From Streptomyces sp. NBC_00536 (GTDB lineage: Bacteria; Actinomycetota; Actinomycetes; Streptomycetales; Streptomycetaceae): a stretch of 64,000 bases of DNA. This document shows, piece after piece, positions 8,137-15,245 of this stretch (its first letter is position 1; every line of letters starts with the position of its first letter). Position numbers and translations under genes: made by a program. The notes under the pieces were generated by a model. It worked only from the letters and a program-made list of their open reading frames with translations, had not been told where the DNA came from and did not search any database. The stretch spans positions 4,650,001 through 4,714,000 of the forward strand of contig NZ_CP107819.1 of assembly GCF_036346295.1 (NCBI RefSeq), in the 5' to 3' direction.

Positions 8137-8580
8137 ATGATCAAGGCAACGCCGGTGATGCCCGCGCCGACCGCGGTACCGGTACCGATACCGCGCGGGG
8201 CGACCTTCGTACGGGTCGCGATCGCCCTGCAGACCCTGGCGATCTTCTTCCAGGCGGCCACCGCCGGACTGCTGCTGTCCTCGTCCCACGGCGAGCTGCT
8301 CCACGGCATCGGAGCGCGCGTGATGTACGGAGCGTCGATGCTCTACGTGATCGCCGCGATCCTGGCCTGGCGCCCGGGCGGCGGATCACCCCGCCCCATC
8401 CTGTACGCGTCGGGCTTCCTCGTGCTCGCCTCGGTGCAGGTGGTGCTCGGCATCGCGCACGTGGCGTGGCTCCATGTCCCGCTGGGCGTCCTGATGTTCG
8501 GCCTGAGCGTGCTGGCGCTGGGCCACGCGCTGCTCACCCGTTCGCTGCTCACCCGCTCGCCGGGCCGGGTCACTCGCTGA
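8137..8580 (+). CDS. Small integral membrane protein, unknown function
   Basis: 147 residues with four predicted membrane segments: about 25-45 (VRVAIALQTLAIFFQAATAG), 60-77, 89-110 and 115-135. A GAGAGGA ribosome site precedes the ATG. The N-terminus is rich in Pro and Val before the first helix. It diverges from the ECF sigma gene with only 93 bases between them, so sigma-dependent control is plausible but unproven. Its 3' end overlaps the convergent flavin reductase gene by 11 bases. I do not recognise a named family. Confidence 0.75.
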   Translation: MIKATPVMPAPTAVPVPIPRGATFVRVAIALQTLAIFFQAATAGLLLSSSHGELLHGIGARVMYGASMLYVIAAILAWRPGGGSPRPILYASGFLVLASVQVVLGIAHVAWLHVPLGVLMFGLSVLALGHALLTRSLLTRSPGRVTR

Positions 8581-9205
8581 GGCGGCCGAACTTCCCCTTG
8601 TGGAAGAGCAGCGGGCCGTCCTCGCCCGCTGCGCCCATCGCCTCGACGCGGCCGACGACGATCAGGTGGTCGCCACCGGTGTGCACGGCGTGGATGCGGC
8701 AGTCGATCCACGCCGGTACGTCGTCCAGCTGCGGCGAACCCGTGACGGGCGCGGGGCTGTGGACGACCCCCGCGAACTTGTCGGCGCCACTGACGGCGAA
8801 GGCCCGGCAGAGCAGGCCCTGTTCGGCGCCCAGGATGTTGACGCAGAACACCCCGGCGCGGGCGATCCGCGGCCAGGTGGTCGACGTACGGGCCACCATG
8901 AACGTCACCAGTGGCGGGTCGAGGGACAGCGAGGCGAAGGACTGGCAGGCGAACCCGGCCGGTGACCCCTCCCCGTCCGCCGCGGGGGCGGTGATGATGG
9001 TGACCCCGCTCGCGAAGTTGCCCATCACGGACCGGAATTCGGCCGGATCGATGGGCGCGCGCTCGTCTTCGCCGACGGCCCGCAGCTCGGGGCGCGGGTG
9101 CGCGTCGACGGCCGGGGAGGTATTGGAGTTGGCGTTGGCGGATTCCGGCTGCCCGGCGGACCTGAGGTATCGGACGACGGTGGCCGCCATCCCTGCGTGT
9201 CCCAT
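8570..9205 (-). CDS. Flavin reductase family protein (HsaB-like)
   Basis: 211-residue flavin:NAD(P)H reductase domain (about residues 45-205). Segments GNFASGVTIIT, GFACQSFASLSLDPPLV, CVNILGAEQ, DKFAGV and IDCRIHAVHTGGDHLIVVGRV closely follow HsaB, the reductase component of the 3-HSA hydroxylase of steroid degradation. Such proteins supply reduced flavin to a monooxygenase. ATG 9205 is listed; ATG 9190 is an alternative, and neither has a strong ribosome site. A TGACG operator lies 19 bases upstream. The oxygenase partner (HsaA type) is not present in the window. Confidence 0.88.
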   Translation of the reverse strand: MGHAGMAATVVRYLRSAGQPESANANSNTSPAVDAHPRPELRAVGEDERAPIDPAEFRSVMGNFASGVTIITAPAADGEGSPAGFACQSFASLSLDPPLVTFMVARTSTTWPRIARAGVFCVNILGAEQGLLCRAFAVSGADKFAGVVHSPAPVTGSPQLDDVPAWIDCRIHAVHTGGDHLIVVGRVEAMGAAGEDGPLLFHKGKFGRLSE

Positions 9206-9223
9206 CACGGAACCGATTGAACC

Positions 9224-9236
9224 TGACGGTATGTCA
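9224..9236. promoter_or_regulatory. TGACG palindrome, site 3
   Basis: TGACGGTATGTCA, one mismatch in the right half of TGACGNNNCGTCA, immediately upstream of the flavin reductase start codon. Confidence 0.6.
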
Positions 9237-9337
9237 GATGGGAAGGGTCGTGGAACGCCCGCCCGGGCGTGGCCTGGTGTCCGGGGTCGGCGGCGGCCCT
9301 GCGACGGAACCGACCGCACCCCTCCAGGCCGAGCCGC

Positions 9338-9691
9338 TCACCCGGTGACCAGGCAGAACTCGTTTCCTTCGGGGTCACGCATGGTCTGGAACGCCCCTTG
9401 GTCGTCGGTGACGGTCCCACCGACCCGCACCGCCCCCAGCCCGACCGCCTCGGCGACGGCGCCCCCGATGTCATCCACCCGAATGTCGAGGTGCAGCCGA
9501 TTCTTCCCGGCTTTTTCCTCAGGCACGGGCTGAAAGGCCAGCCGCGCACCCCCGGGCAACTCGACGTGAGACCAGCCACGATCCCGGTCCACCGCCTCCA
9601 CGCCGAGCATCCGGGCCCAGAACCGAACCAGCGCCTTCGGCTCACGGCAGTCCACGACGATCTGGGCGAGGTGGCGGGGGGTGGCAGTCAT
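9338..9691 (-). CDS. VOC family (glyoxalase/bleomycin-resistance-like) protein
   Basis: 117-residue single VOC unit: HLAQIVVDCREPKALVRFWARMLG at the N-terminus, WSHVELPGGARLAFQPVPE mid-way, and DPEGNEFCLVTG at the C-terminus. The metal-site positions characteristic of the glyoxalase fold (His in LAQIVVDC is replaced) are only partly kept, so catalytic activity is uncertain. It stands alone and precedes, on its 5' side, the large inverted repeat at 9750-10680. Confidence 0.85.
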   Translation of the reverse strand: MTATPRHLAQIVVDCREPKALVRFWARMLGVEAVDRDRGWSHVELPGGARLAFQPVPEEKAGKNRLHLDIRVDDIGGAVAEAVGLGAVRVGGTVTDDQGAFQTMRDPEGNEFCLVTG

Positions 9692-9749
9692 GGGCCTGAG
9701 GGTAGGGGGCGCGGCTGCGCCGCGAAGGCCCGGGCTTCGGGTGTCCGGG

Positions 9750-10680
9750 GTCGGGGCGCGGCTTCGCCGCGGGGGGTTCGTTCCGAGCGTCCGGGGTCGG
9801 TGGGGTTCCGGGGGCTGCCCGTCAGTTCAACTGTCTCTTCGTGGTGCCGTGACCTGTCAAGGGCGCTCCCTGCGGTCGCGTCGCTTCGCGATGGCCTTCG
9901 GCCACCCTTGACAGATCCCGTCCCCACGAAAAGCCAAGAACTGTCGGGCGGCCCCCGGGGGAAGGCGTGGGGGACCTGGTCCCATCGGCCACATCTTGAT
10001 CACCGGCCCGGGGTCCGGGCGAGCCCAAGCCGCGCCCTTCGGGCGGACAAGCGACAAGCCGCCCCCATATCGCTACGCGCTCCTCCGAGAGCGGCGTCTG
10101 CGGCCCGTTTTGGGCTAGTGGGCGGTGCAGGAGGGCCGAAAGCTCGGCCAGATGAGCATGGAGCAGGGTCAAGCCACCCCCGACACTCAACACCCCTCCT
10201 AAACACCCCTTTTGTGATGCTTTGAACCCCTCACTTTGGGACGGACGGCCGCCTGACCCGTCTCCACTTCGGCCTGACGGAAGTCCCAGCCCAAAACAGC
10301 CCGCAGACGCCTCCCTGACCCGGACTGTGTAGCGATCTGCCCGCGTGCTTGTCGCTTGTCGTCTGTGGTCTGTCCGCCCGGAGGGCGCGGCTTGGCCGCA
10401 CCCGGGCCATGGCTGGCCCGTCACCACCCCCGGGAAGTGCCGTCGCTCCCCCATGCCTTCCCCCGGGGGCCGCCCGACAGTTCTTGGCTTTTCGTGACGG
10501 GGCACGCTGTCAAGGGTGGCCGCAGGCCATCGCGAAGCGACGCGACGAAGGAGCGCCCTTGACAGGGTGACCCGGCACGAAGAGACAGTTGAACTGGCGG
10601 GCAGCCCCCGGAACCTCCCCGACCCCCGGCCGCGCAACGTCAGAGCCCTCGCGGCGCAGCCGCGCCCCGGCGGAGCCGGG
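9750..10680. repeat. Large imperfect inverted repeat, non-coding
   Basis: The left arm (about 9750-10125) and right arm (about 10280-10680) are reverse complements of each other around a loop of about 150 bases. The best part pairs about 9799-9976 with 10444-10620 with few mismatches by eye. Each arm carries its own smaller inverted repeat, CTGTCAAGGG to CCCTTGACAG (for example 9854-9914), and an adjoining AAGCCAAGAACTGTCGGGCGG segment. Short open frames inside are low-complexity and not credible as genes. The 1043-bp interval 9692-10734 otherwise contains nothing I can name. Confidence 0.8.
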
Positions 10681-10734
10681 GTTCCGAGTCCCCATCTGGC
10701 CTTCGGGCGGAGGGGGCGCTTTCGTGTGTCCGGG

Positions 10735-11181
10735 CTAGGAGCCTTCTGCCCGATAGAAGATCTTTCCGTTGCGAGGCTCGACGCCAAGGGCCGCGTAGAA
10801 GGCAAGGGCGGAAGGGTTGTCGGTGTCGGCCGTCCACTCCACCCGCGAGCAGCCAGCCTCCGCCGCCGCAGCCTTGACCGCCTCCATGAGGGCTCCGGCC
10901 ACGCCGCGGCGCCGGGCTGACTCCCGCACGTACAGCTCTTTGAGGTACAGGGACGTTTCGGCGCCGGCCGCAGGCCACAGAAGACTGTACGAGGCCAGGC
11001 CCCATACGTCATCGCCGTCGCGGGCTAGGAGCACGGTCGCCGCGGGGCGGCCGGAGAAGAGGGCGGAACGGATCTGGTCCGTGTCGCCGGGCGTCGGCTT
11101 GCCGCCGTAGTACGCCTCGATCTCCCCGAGGACCACGGAGATGGCGTCAACGTCTTCCGGCGTGGCCTGCTCGATGCGCAC
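10735..11181 (-). CDS. GNAT family N-acetyltransferase
   Basis: 148-residue acetyl-CoA-dependent acyltransferase. Motif A is LKELYVRESARRRGVAGALM (about residues 80-100), with EWTADTDNPSALAFYAALG near the C-terminus forming motif B. GTG 11181 is preceded by GAGAGGGA. It overlaps the 3' end of the XRE regulator by 35 bases on the same strand, so the two are probably co-transcribed. Substrate unknown. Confidence 0.9.
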   Translation of the reverse strand: MRIEQATPEDVDAISVVLGEIEAYYGGKPTPGDTDQIRSALFSGRPAATVLLARDGDDVWGLASYSLLWPAAGAETSLYLKELYVRESARRRGVAGALMEAVKAAAAEAGCSRVEWTADTDNPSALAFYAALGVEPRNGKIFYRAEGS

Positions 11182-12355
11182 TCGTGTCCCTCTCGCCAGG
11201 GGGTAGCGCCAGCACCTCGCGCAGCACCCGCACCTCCGGCACCGTCCGTGCCTCCGGCACCCTAGCCGCGACCTCCCGCGCCCGGTAGATGATCAGCGCA
11301 GAACGGTGTTCATCCGGCAGGCCGACGATCGTCGTCGTCGCCTGGGCAGCCGCTCCTGCCGCATCCCCGCGGATCGCGGATCCTATGGCCTGGTCGAGGG
11401 CGATCAGCGCACGGTCAGTGTGGTCCCGCAGCGGGTACAACTCAAGGGCACGCTCTTGCTGCTCGGACGCGCGCTCGACGTCGCCGAGGTGGGTCAGCGC
11501 ATTCCCCGCATGAAAGCGCAGCTGACTCTCGTTGTACCCGAAGGCGGACCCGATCCGGTCCGCCTCCGGCAGCCGCTCCAGCGCAATCTCCGCCCGCCCG
11601 AGCGCTTCCGCGGCGCCGTCCCGCTGCCGCAGCACAGCCATAGCGCGGGCCTCCAGCGGGGCGGCCAGCGCCGGACCCACGCACGGCAAGCCGCCCGCCA
11701 GATGCTGGGCCCGCGCCGCCAGCTCGACCGCCCCCTCCATGTCCCCGCCGTAGTAGAGCTGGTACGCCTCCTGCGCGTACATCCATGACAGCGTCGCCCG
11801 GTCCTCGGCGGCCCCGGCGGCTGCTCTGCCTGTACGCCACCAGGCCCGCGCTCGCCCGTCTCCCAGCTTCAGTAGGGTCAGGGCCATCAGTCCCGACATC
11901 TGTGCCACGGCGATCGTCAGCCGCTTCCGTGCGGGCGCCGCCTGCCGGTGGGTAAGGATCAGCCTCAGGTCCGTGAAGTCGGCGAGCAGCTCCGGCAGGA
12001 GTTCACCCTCCGGCCGGTACCGTGTCGCCTTGCCGTGGCGGCCCACGGTGTACTCCCACTCGTCCAGCGAGGCATCGGTGAGCGGACCAGCGGCCAGCGC
12101 CTGATGGAGGCCCTGTTGAAGTGCGTCCGCCTGATCGAGTGGGGATGAACCGGGACGGACGTCAGCGAGGGCGATCAGCTCGCCCCTGGCGCCAAGTGCT
12201 TGGTCTAGGGCTGCGGCGATCGCCTGCGTTGGCTGCCGTTTGCCGTTCTCCAGGTCGCTGACGTGTGTCTTCCCGCACGCTGCGAGCAGGGCGACGTCCC
12301 GAACGGAGCGACTGCCCCGGAGCCGGCGTAAGGCTTCGCCGAAGGATTCGCGCAC
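11147..12355 (-). CDS. XRE family regulator with TPR-like C-terminal region
   Basis: 402 residues. The N-terminal helix-turn-helix is at about residues 5-60 (FGEALRRLRG, VRDVALLAACGKTHVSDLENGKRQPT), followed by a long alpha-helical, tetratricopeptide-like region (repeats such as AEIALERLPEADRIG and QERALELYPLRDHTDRAL). I chose GTG 12355 because GGAGGTG lies 6 bases upstream and the helix-turn-helix begins directly after it. This architecture occurs in peptide- or partner-sensing regulators of Streptomyces. It diverges from a chain of small genes, with clustered GTCCGC half-sites between them, so autoregulation and control of those genes is likely (inference). Confidence 0.85.
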   Translation of the reverse strand: MRESFGEALRRLRGSRSVRDVALLAACGKTHVSDLENGKRQPTQAIAAALDQALGARGELIALADVRPGSSPLDQADALQQGLHQALAAGPLTDASLDEWEYTVGRHGKATRYRPEGELLPELLADFTDLRLILTHRQAAPARKRLTIAVAQMSGLMALTLLKLGDGRARAWWRTGRAAAGAAEDRATLSWMYAQEAYQLYYGGDMEGAVELAARAQHLAGGLPCVGPALAAPLEARAMAVLRQRDGAAEALGRAEIALERLPEADRIGSAFGYNESQLRFHAGNALTHLGDVERASEQQERALELYPLRDHTDRALIALDQAIGSAIRGDAAGAAAQATTTIVGLPDEHRSALIIYRAREVAARVPEARTVPEVRVLREVLALPPGERDTSAHRAGHAGRR

Positions 12356-12371
12356 GGATTCCACCTCCAGG

Positions 12372-12410
12372 GTCCGCAGTGTCCGCAGAGGTGCGGACGG
12401 GAGCGGACAC
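12372..12410. promoter_or_regulatory. Clustered GTCCGC/GCGGAC half-sites
   Basis: Perfect arms GTGTCCGC (12379-12386) and GCGGACAC (12403-12410), plus further half-sites GTCCGC at 12373 and GCGGAC at 12393. They sit in the divergent promoter region immediately upstream of the XRE regulator and are probably its operator. Confidence 0.5.
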
Positions 12411-12517
12411 GTCAATGATGTTCCTCACTGTCCGTGCGCGACAGGCTACTCCCGTAAGCAACTCCAGGTGGTCCATCCGGAGTTGCCCACCCGCTGACGA
12501 CGGTAGGGAGCACAGCC

Positions 12518-12745
12518 ATGGAAGTGCGGGAGACTGGCGCGGGCGCGGTCGAGCACGAGGACCACCCGCTGCTGCACCGGCGGGTCCGCGATCCCCGGAC
12601 GGATCGCGAGGGCGAGTTGATGGCCGTTGTCGAGGAATACGTCGGCATGGTCGCCGGGACCTCGAAGCACACCCGGACCGCGTACGTCCGGGCGGCCAAC
12701 GGCCTGGAGTTCACCGCGGCGCCCGACACCCTGGTGCGGCTGTGA
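12518..12745 (+). CDS. Small hypothetical protein, first of a chain
   Basis: 75 residues, acidic, with a central VVEEYVGMVAGTSKHTRTAYV segment followed by FTAAPDTLVRL. No family recognised. The ATG is preceded by GGGAG. It is the first gene of a tightly packed run of small genes that diverges from the XRE/TPR regulator, and its stop overlaps the next start by 4 bases. Small proteins of this kind are common in mobile and accessory regions of Streptomyces. Confidence 0.7.
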   Translation: MEVRETGAGAVEHEDHPLLHRRVRDPRTDREGELMAVVEEYVGMVAGTSKHTRTAYVRAANGLEFTAAPDTLVRL

Positions 12746-12903
12746 GCATGGCCGCGGTCCGGATCTGTGCCGTCTGCGACCGCCCGATCCGGACCGGTGG
12801 GCGGGAGTTCATCCGGCACTCGTCATCCGGCGCGCGCCCCTCCGGCTGGGCGCACGACCTCCACGACCCGTCGTGCAAGCCGGTCCGGGCGGGCGCCCGG
12901 TGA
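12742..12903 (+). CDS. Tiny CxxC protein
   Basis: 53 residues. One CxxC pair (RICAVCDRPIRTGGREFI) plus a later His-Asp-Cys cluster (HDLHDPSCKP) could bind a single zinc ion. GTG 12742 overlaps the upstream stop and ATG 12748 is an in-frame alternative. The 3' end overlaps the next start as GTGA. No family recognised. Confidence 0.6.
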   Translation: MSMAAVRICAVCDRPIRTGGREFIRHSSSGARPSGWAHDLHDPSCKPVRAGAR

Positions 12904-13241
12904 GCCGGGAGTCGCGCCTCGCTCAGGAAGCGGCGTACGTACTCGCCCACGCCGAGCATCCGCCGGACAGCGCGGTCACCGCGCAGTGGCTGGCGTACCT
13001 GAGCGACGGCGGCAGCCTCGTCGCTCACGGCGTCCGGTGCTTCCACTTCCAGGCGGAGGGCCGCCGGACCATGGAGGCTGCGGCTGCCCTGGCCGCGTGG
13101 CACATCGCGGTCCGTCTCCCGGACGGCTGGCCGAAGGCCGTCGCCCTCGCCGAAGCGATCCGCGCCCTCCTTGCCGAAGAAGACCGGCACCAGGCCCGGC
13201 GCCGTGCACGGCGGGAACAGGCACAGGAACAGGCGCGGTGA
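12900..13241 (+). CDS. Small hypothetical alpha-helical protein
   Basis: 113 residues, predicted mostly helical. It contains AEHPPDSAVTAQWLAYLSDGG and ends with a strongly charged Arg/Gln/Glu tail (RRRARREQAQEQAR) that could be nucleic-acid binding or a coiled coil. It starts with GTG inside the stop of the upstream gene and ends inside the start of the next. Function unknown. Confidence 0.65.
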   Translation: MSRESRLAQEAAYVLAHAEHPPDSAVTAQWLAYLSDGGSLVAHGVRCFHFQAEGRRTMEAAAALAAWHIAVRLPDGWPKAVALAEAIRALLAEEDRHQARRRARREQAQEQAR

Positions 13242-13318
13242 GCGAGTGGCCGCGCCAGATCCTGTACGTCGTCATCGTGCTCGGCGTGCTCGCCGTCATC
13301 GTGCTCGGCACCCACTGA
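13238..13318 (+). CDS. 26-residue single-pass membrane peptide
   Basis: VSEWPRQ followed by an uninterrupted hydrophobic stretch (ILYVVIVLGVLAVIVLG) and TH. The GTG start overlaps the preceding stop by 4 bases, as in the two junctions before it, which argues that it is translated by coupling. Length and composition recall small membrane-active peptides or type I toxins, but that is only a resemblance. Confidence 0.5.
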   Translation: MSEWPRQILYVVIVLGVLAVIVLGTH

Positions 13319-13400
13319 CCCCCGCCCCGGTCGCGCATCTACCAGGACCGCGGCCGGAGCGGGTCACAGCACCTCCCCTCACACAAGGAGGCACCACCGC

Positions 13401-13892
13401 ATGACTATCACCACCGAGACCACGGCGACCAGGGACGCACGCTCGCTCTTGAGCGCGGAGGAGTTCGACGGCGTCGTAGCGACCGTCTCCGGCAACAACC
13501 CGGACATCAGCTCCTCGGACTGTGTCCGCATCACACTGGAAGCCCTCAAGTTCGTCGCCGCAGCGGCGCAGTTCCCCGGCGGCATGCGCCCCTCCCGGAC
13601 CGTCGATGAAGGCTGGCACACGCTCATCCTCCACACCGTCGTGTACGCACGCCTGTGCCGGCAGCTCGGCCGCTTCGTGCACCACGTGCCGGAGCTGCCC
13701 GACCCGACCCGCTACACCCCCGGTGCCCTGGACCACACCCTCGCCCGGATCCAGGCCGCGGGTTTCGAGCCGGACATGAGTCTGTGGACCAGCCCGATTG
13801 AGGGCATCTCCGTGGCCGCCGAATGCCAGCACGACAACCAGTGCGGAGACCAGAACTGCGGCACCGGTTGTCGAGTGGACCACCCCAACTAG
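13401..13892 (+). CDS. Hypothetical protein with Cys-rich C-terminus
   Basis: 163 residues. The centre carries VDEGWHTLILHTVVYARLC, a D-x2-WH-x2-I pattern I associate with glycine-rich-domain-like proteins of actinobacteria. The last 23 residues are Cys/Asn/Gln-rich (CQHDNQCGDQNCGTGC), a sharp change in composition. A good ribosome site (AAGGAGG) precedes the ATG. It follows the small-gene chain after 82 bases. A modified-peptide precursor was considered, but no modification enzyme is nearby. Confidence 0.75.
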   Translation: MTITTETTATRDARSLLSAEEFDGVVATVSGNNPDISSSDCVRITLEALKFVAAAAQFPGGMRPSRTVDEGWHTLILHTVVYARLCRQLGRFVHHVPELPDPTRYTPGALDHTLARIQAAGFEPDMSLWTSPIEGISVAAECQHDNQCGDQNCGTGCRVDHPN

Positions 13893-13910
13893 ACGCTAGG
13901 CTGACTCGCT

Positions 13911-14141
13911 GTGACTGATGCGTGGCAGAACCGTGACTACGGTGACCTGATCAACCACCTCACAGCCCTCCGTAAGCGGGGACGCCTCCTTCCAGGCCAG
14001 GCCGGTGCCCGTGGGTGCGCAACGTGCCAGGGAGCGCGGCGCGTGATCCTGGTCGACGGCAAGCGGTGCGTCGTCTACAGCGAGCCGTGCCTCGGGTGTC
14101 GGGGCGACGGCACCACCGAGAAGGCTCCAACCAAGGTCTGA
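13911..14141 (+). CDS. Small zinc-ribbon-like protein (CxxCxG motifs)
   Basis: 76 residues with two Cys pairs, CATCQGA (about residue 37) and CLGCRGDG (about residue 61), in DnaJ-like CxxCxG spacing, implying one zinc-bound ribbon. The GTG start is 18 bases after the preceding gene, so it is probably in the same operon. A strong terminator hairpin follows at 14148-14180. Function unknown. Confidence 0.7.
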   Translation: MTDAWQNRDYGDLINHLTALRKRGRLLPGQAGARGCATCQGARRVILVDGKRCVVYSEPCLGCRGDGTTEKAPTKV

Positions 14142-14147
14142 TGAGCC

Positions 14148-14180
14148 AGCCCCGGCCGGATCCTCCTTCCGGCCGGGGCT
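14148..14180 (+). terminator. Rho-independent-type hairpin
   Basis: Perfect 13-base arms AGCCCCGGCCGGA (14148-14160) and TCCGGCCGGGGCT (14168-14180) around a 7-base loop, starting 6 bases past the last stop of the small-gene chain. No T-run, as is usual in Streptomyces. Confidence 0.75.
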
Positions 14181-14387
14181 GCCTGCGTCACAGCCACCGG
14201 GCGGTTGCGTGGCGGCGCGTGTGTGGTCGGTGTACCTCCGGGTGGGTGAATGCGGGTGGGCGGGGCAGGGGTAGGCGGCGTGGCGGGGGTGCTCGGGCGT
14301 GTAGTCGTACGTACGCGTAGCCCCTCGTAGTCGAGACGTCAGCGCAGCTCGTCGCAGCTCGTCGAAACCTCATCGCAGGAGGAACAC

Positions 14388-15167
14388 ATGCTCGGTACCG
14401 ATTTCCGCACCGGATCGCCCAACTGGATCGACCTCGGCAGCCCGGACATTCCCCGGGCCGCGGCCTTCTACCGGGCGGTTTTCGGCTGGGAGTTCCAGAT
14501 GCTCGGGCCGGATGCGGGCGGGTACGGCTTCTTCCAGCTGGACGGGAAGACCGTCGCGGCCGTCGGCGCGCTGGACCCGGGGGCGACCTCCGCGTGGACC
14601 GCGTATTTCCAGACGGACGACGTGGACGCGACCACCCAGGGCGTGCGGGACGGCGGCGGGGCGGTGCGCGTCGAGCCGATGGACGTCATGGGTGAGGGGT
14701 GGCTCGCCCAGTACACCGATCAGCAGGGCGCCGACTTCGCCGTCTGGAAGCCGGGCAAGACGCCGGGGCTGGGGCTGGCCTCCGCCGACAACACGGTGTG
14801 CTGGGTGGAGCTGCACGTGGCGGACCCGGTCGCGGCCGTCGATTTCTACCGCCAGCTCTTCGGCTGGCGTTCTCAGGAGATGGACGCGCCCGGGATGACC
14901 TACCGGGTGGTGAGCATCGCCGAGGGGGACCAGCAGGAGGGGTCGTTCGGCGGGGTGGCGCCGCTGATGGAGGGCGAGACGAACGCGCGCTGGGTGCCGT
15001 ACTTCGCCGTCGCGGACGTCGACGCCGTGGTGGGCACCGCGCGGACCAGCGGCGGGACGGTGCTGATGCCGGGCGCGGACGTGCCCGATGTCGGCCGGAT
15101 CGCCTGGCTGGCGGACCCGAGCGGTGCCGTCTTCGCGCTGCTCAAGCCGAATCCCCGACAGGGCTGA
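14388..15167 (+). CDS. Two-domain VOC family protein (Cfp30B-like)
   Basis: 259 residues made of two VOC units: residues about 8-122 (GSPNWIDLGSPDIPRAAAFY through GADFAVWKPG) and 135-255 (WVELHVADPVAAVDFYRQLF through DPSGAVFALLKPN). AGGAGG precedes the ATG. This is the mycobacterial Cfp30B/27-kDa-antigen type, whose biochemical role is not settled. It has the same organisation as the protein upstream of afsK at 34552. A bidirectional terminator follows. Confidence 0.88.
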   Translation: MLGTDFRTGSPNWIDLGSPDIPRAAAFYRAVFGWEFQMLGPDAGGYGFFQLDGKTVAAVGALDPGATSAWTAYFQTDDVDATTQGVRDGGGAVRVEPMDVMGEGWLAQYTDQQGADFAVWKPGKTPGLGLASADNTVCWVELHVADPVAAVDFYRQLFGWRSQEMDAPGMTYRVVSIAEGDQQEGSFGGVAPLMEGETNARWVPYFAVADVDAVVGTARTSGGTVLMPGADVPDVGRIAWLADPSGAVFALLKPNPRQG

Positions 15168-15180
15168 GCGTAGGGCGGTA

Positions 15181-15223
15181 CGCGAAGGGCAGCCGGGCGG
15201 TGGCCGTCCGGCTGCCCTTCGCG
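15181..15223. terminator. Bidirectional terminator hairpin
   Basis: Perfect 16-base arms, CGCGAAGGGCAGCCGG (15181-15196) and its complement (15208-15223), with an 11-base loop between the convergent VOC and LuxR-type genes. Confidence 0.75.
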
Positions 15224-15245
15224 CTGCGCGCGGTCCCCGGCGCCG

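Noticed and set aside
9822..11012. Open frames of 60-396 codons inside the large inverted repeat
   Set aside because: They follow the repeat arms on both strands, have no ribosome sites or domains, and one runs through the GNAT gene in another frame.
13401..13892. Ribosomally made modified-peptide cluster
   Set aside because: The Cys-rich tail is suggestive, but there is no cyclase, radical SAM, dehydratase or transporter gene beside it.
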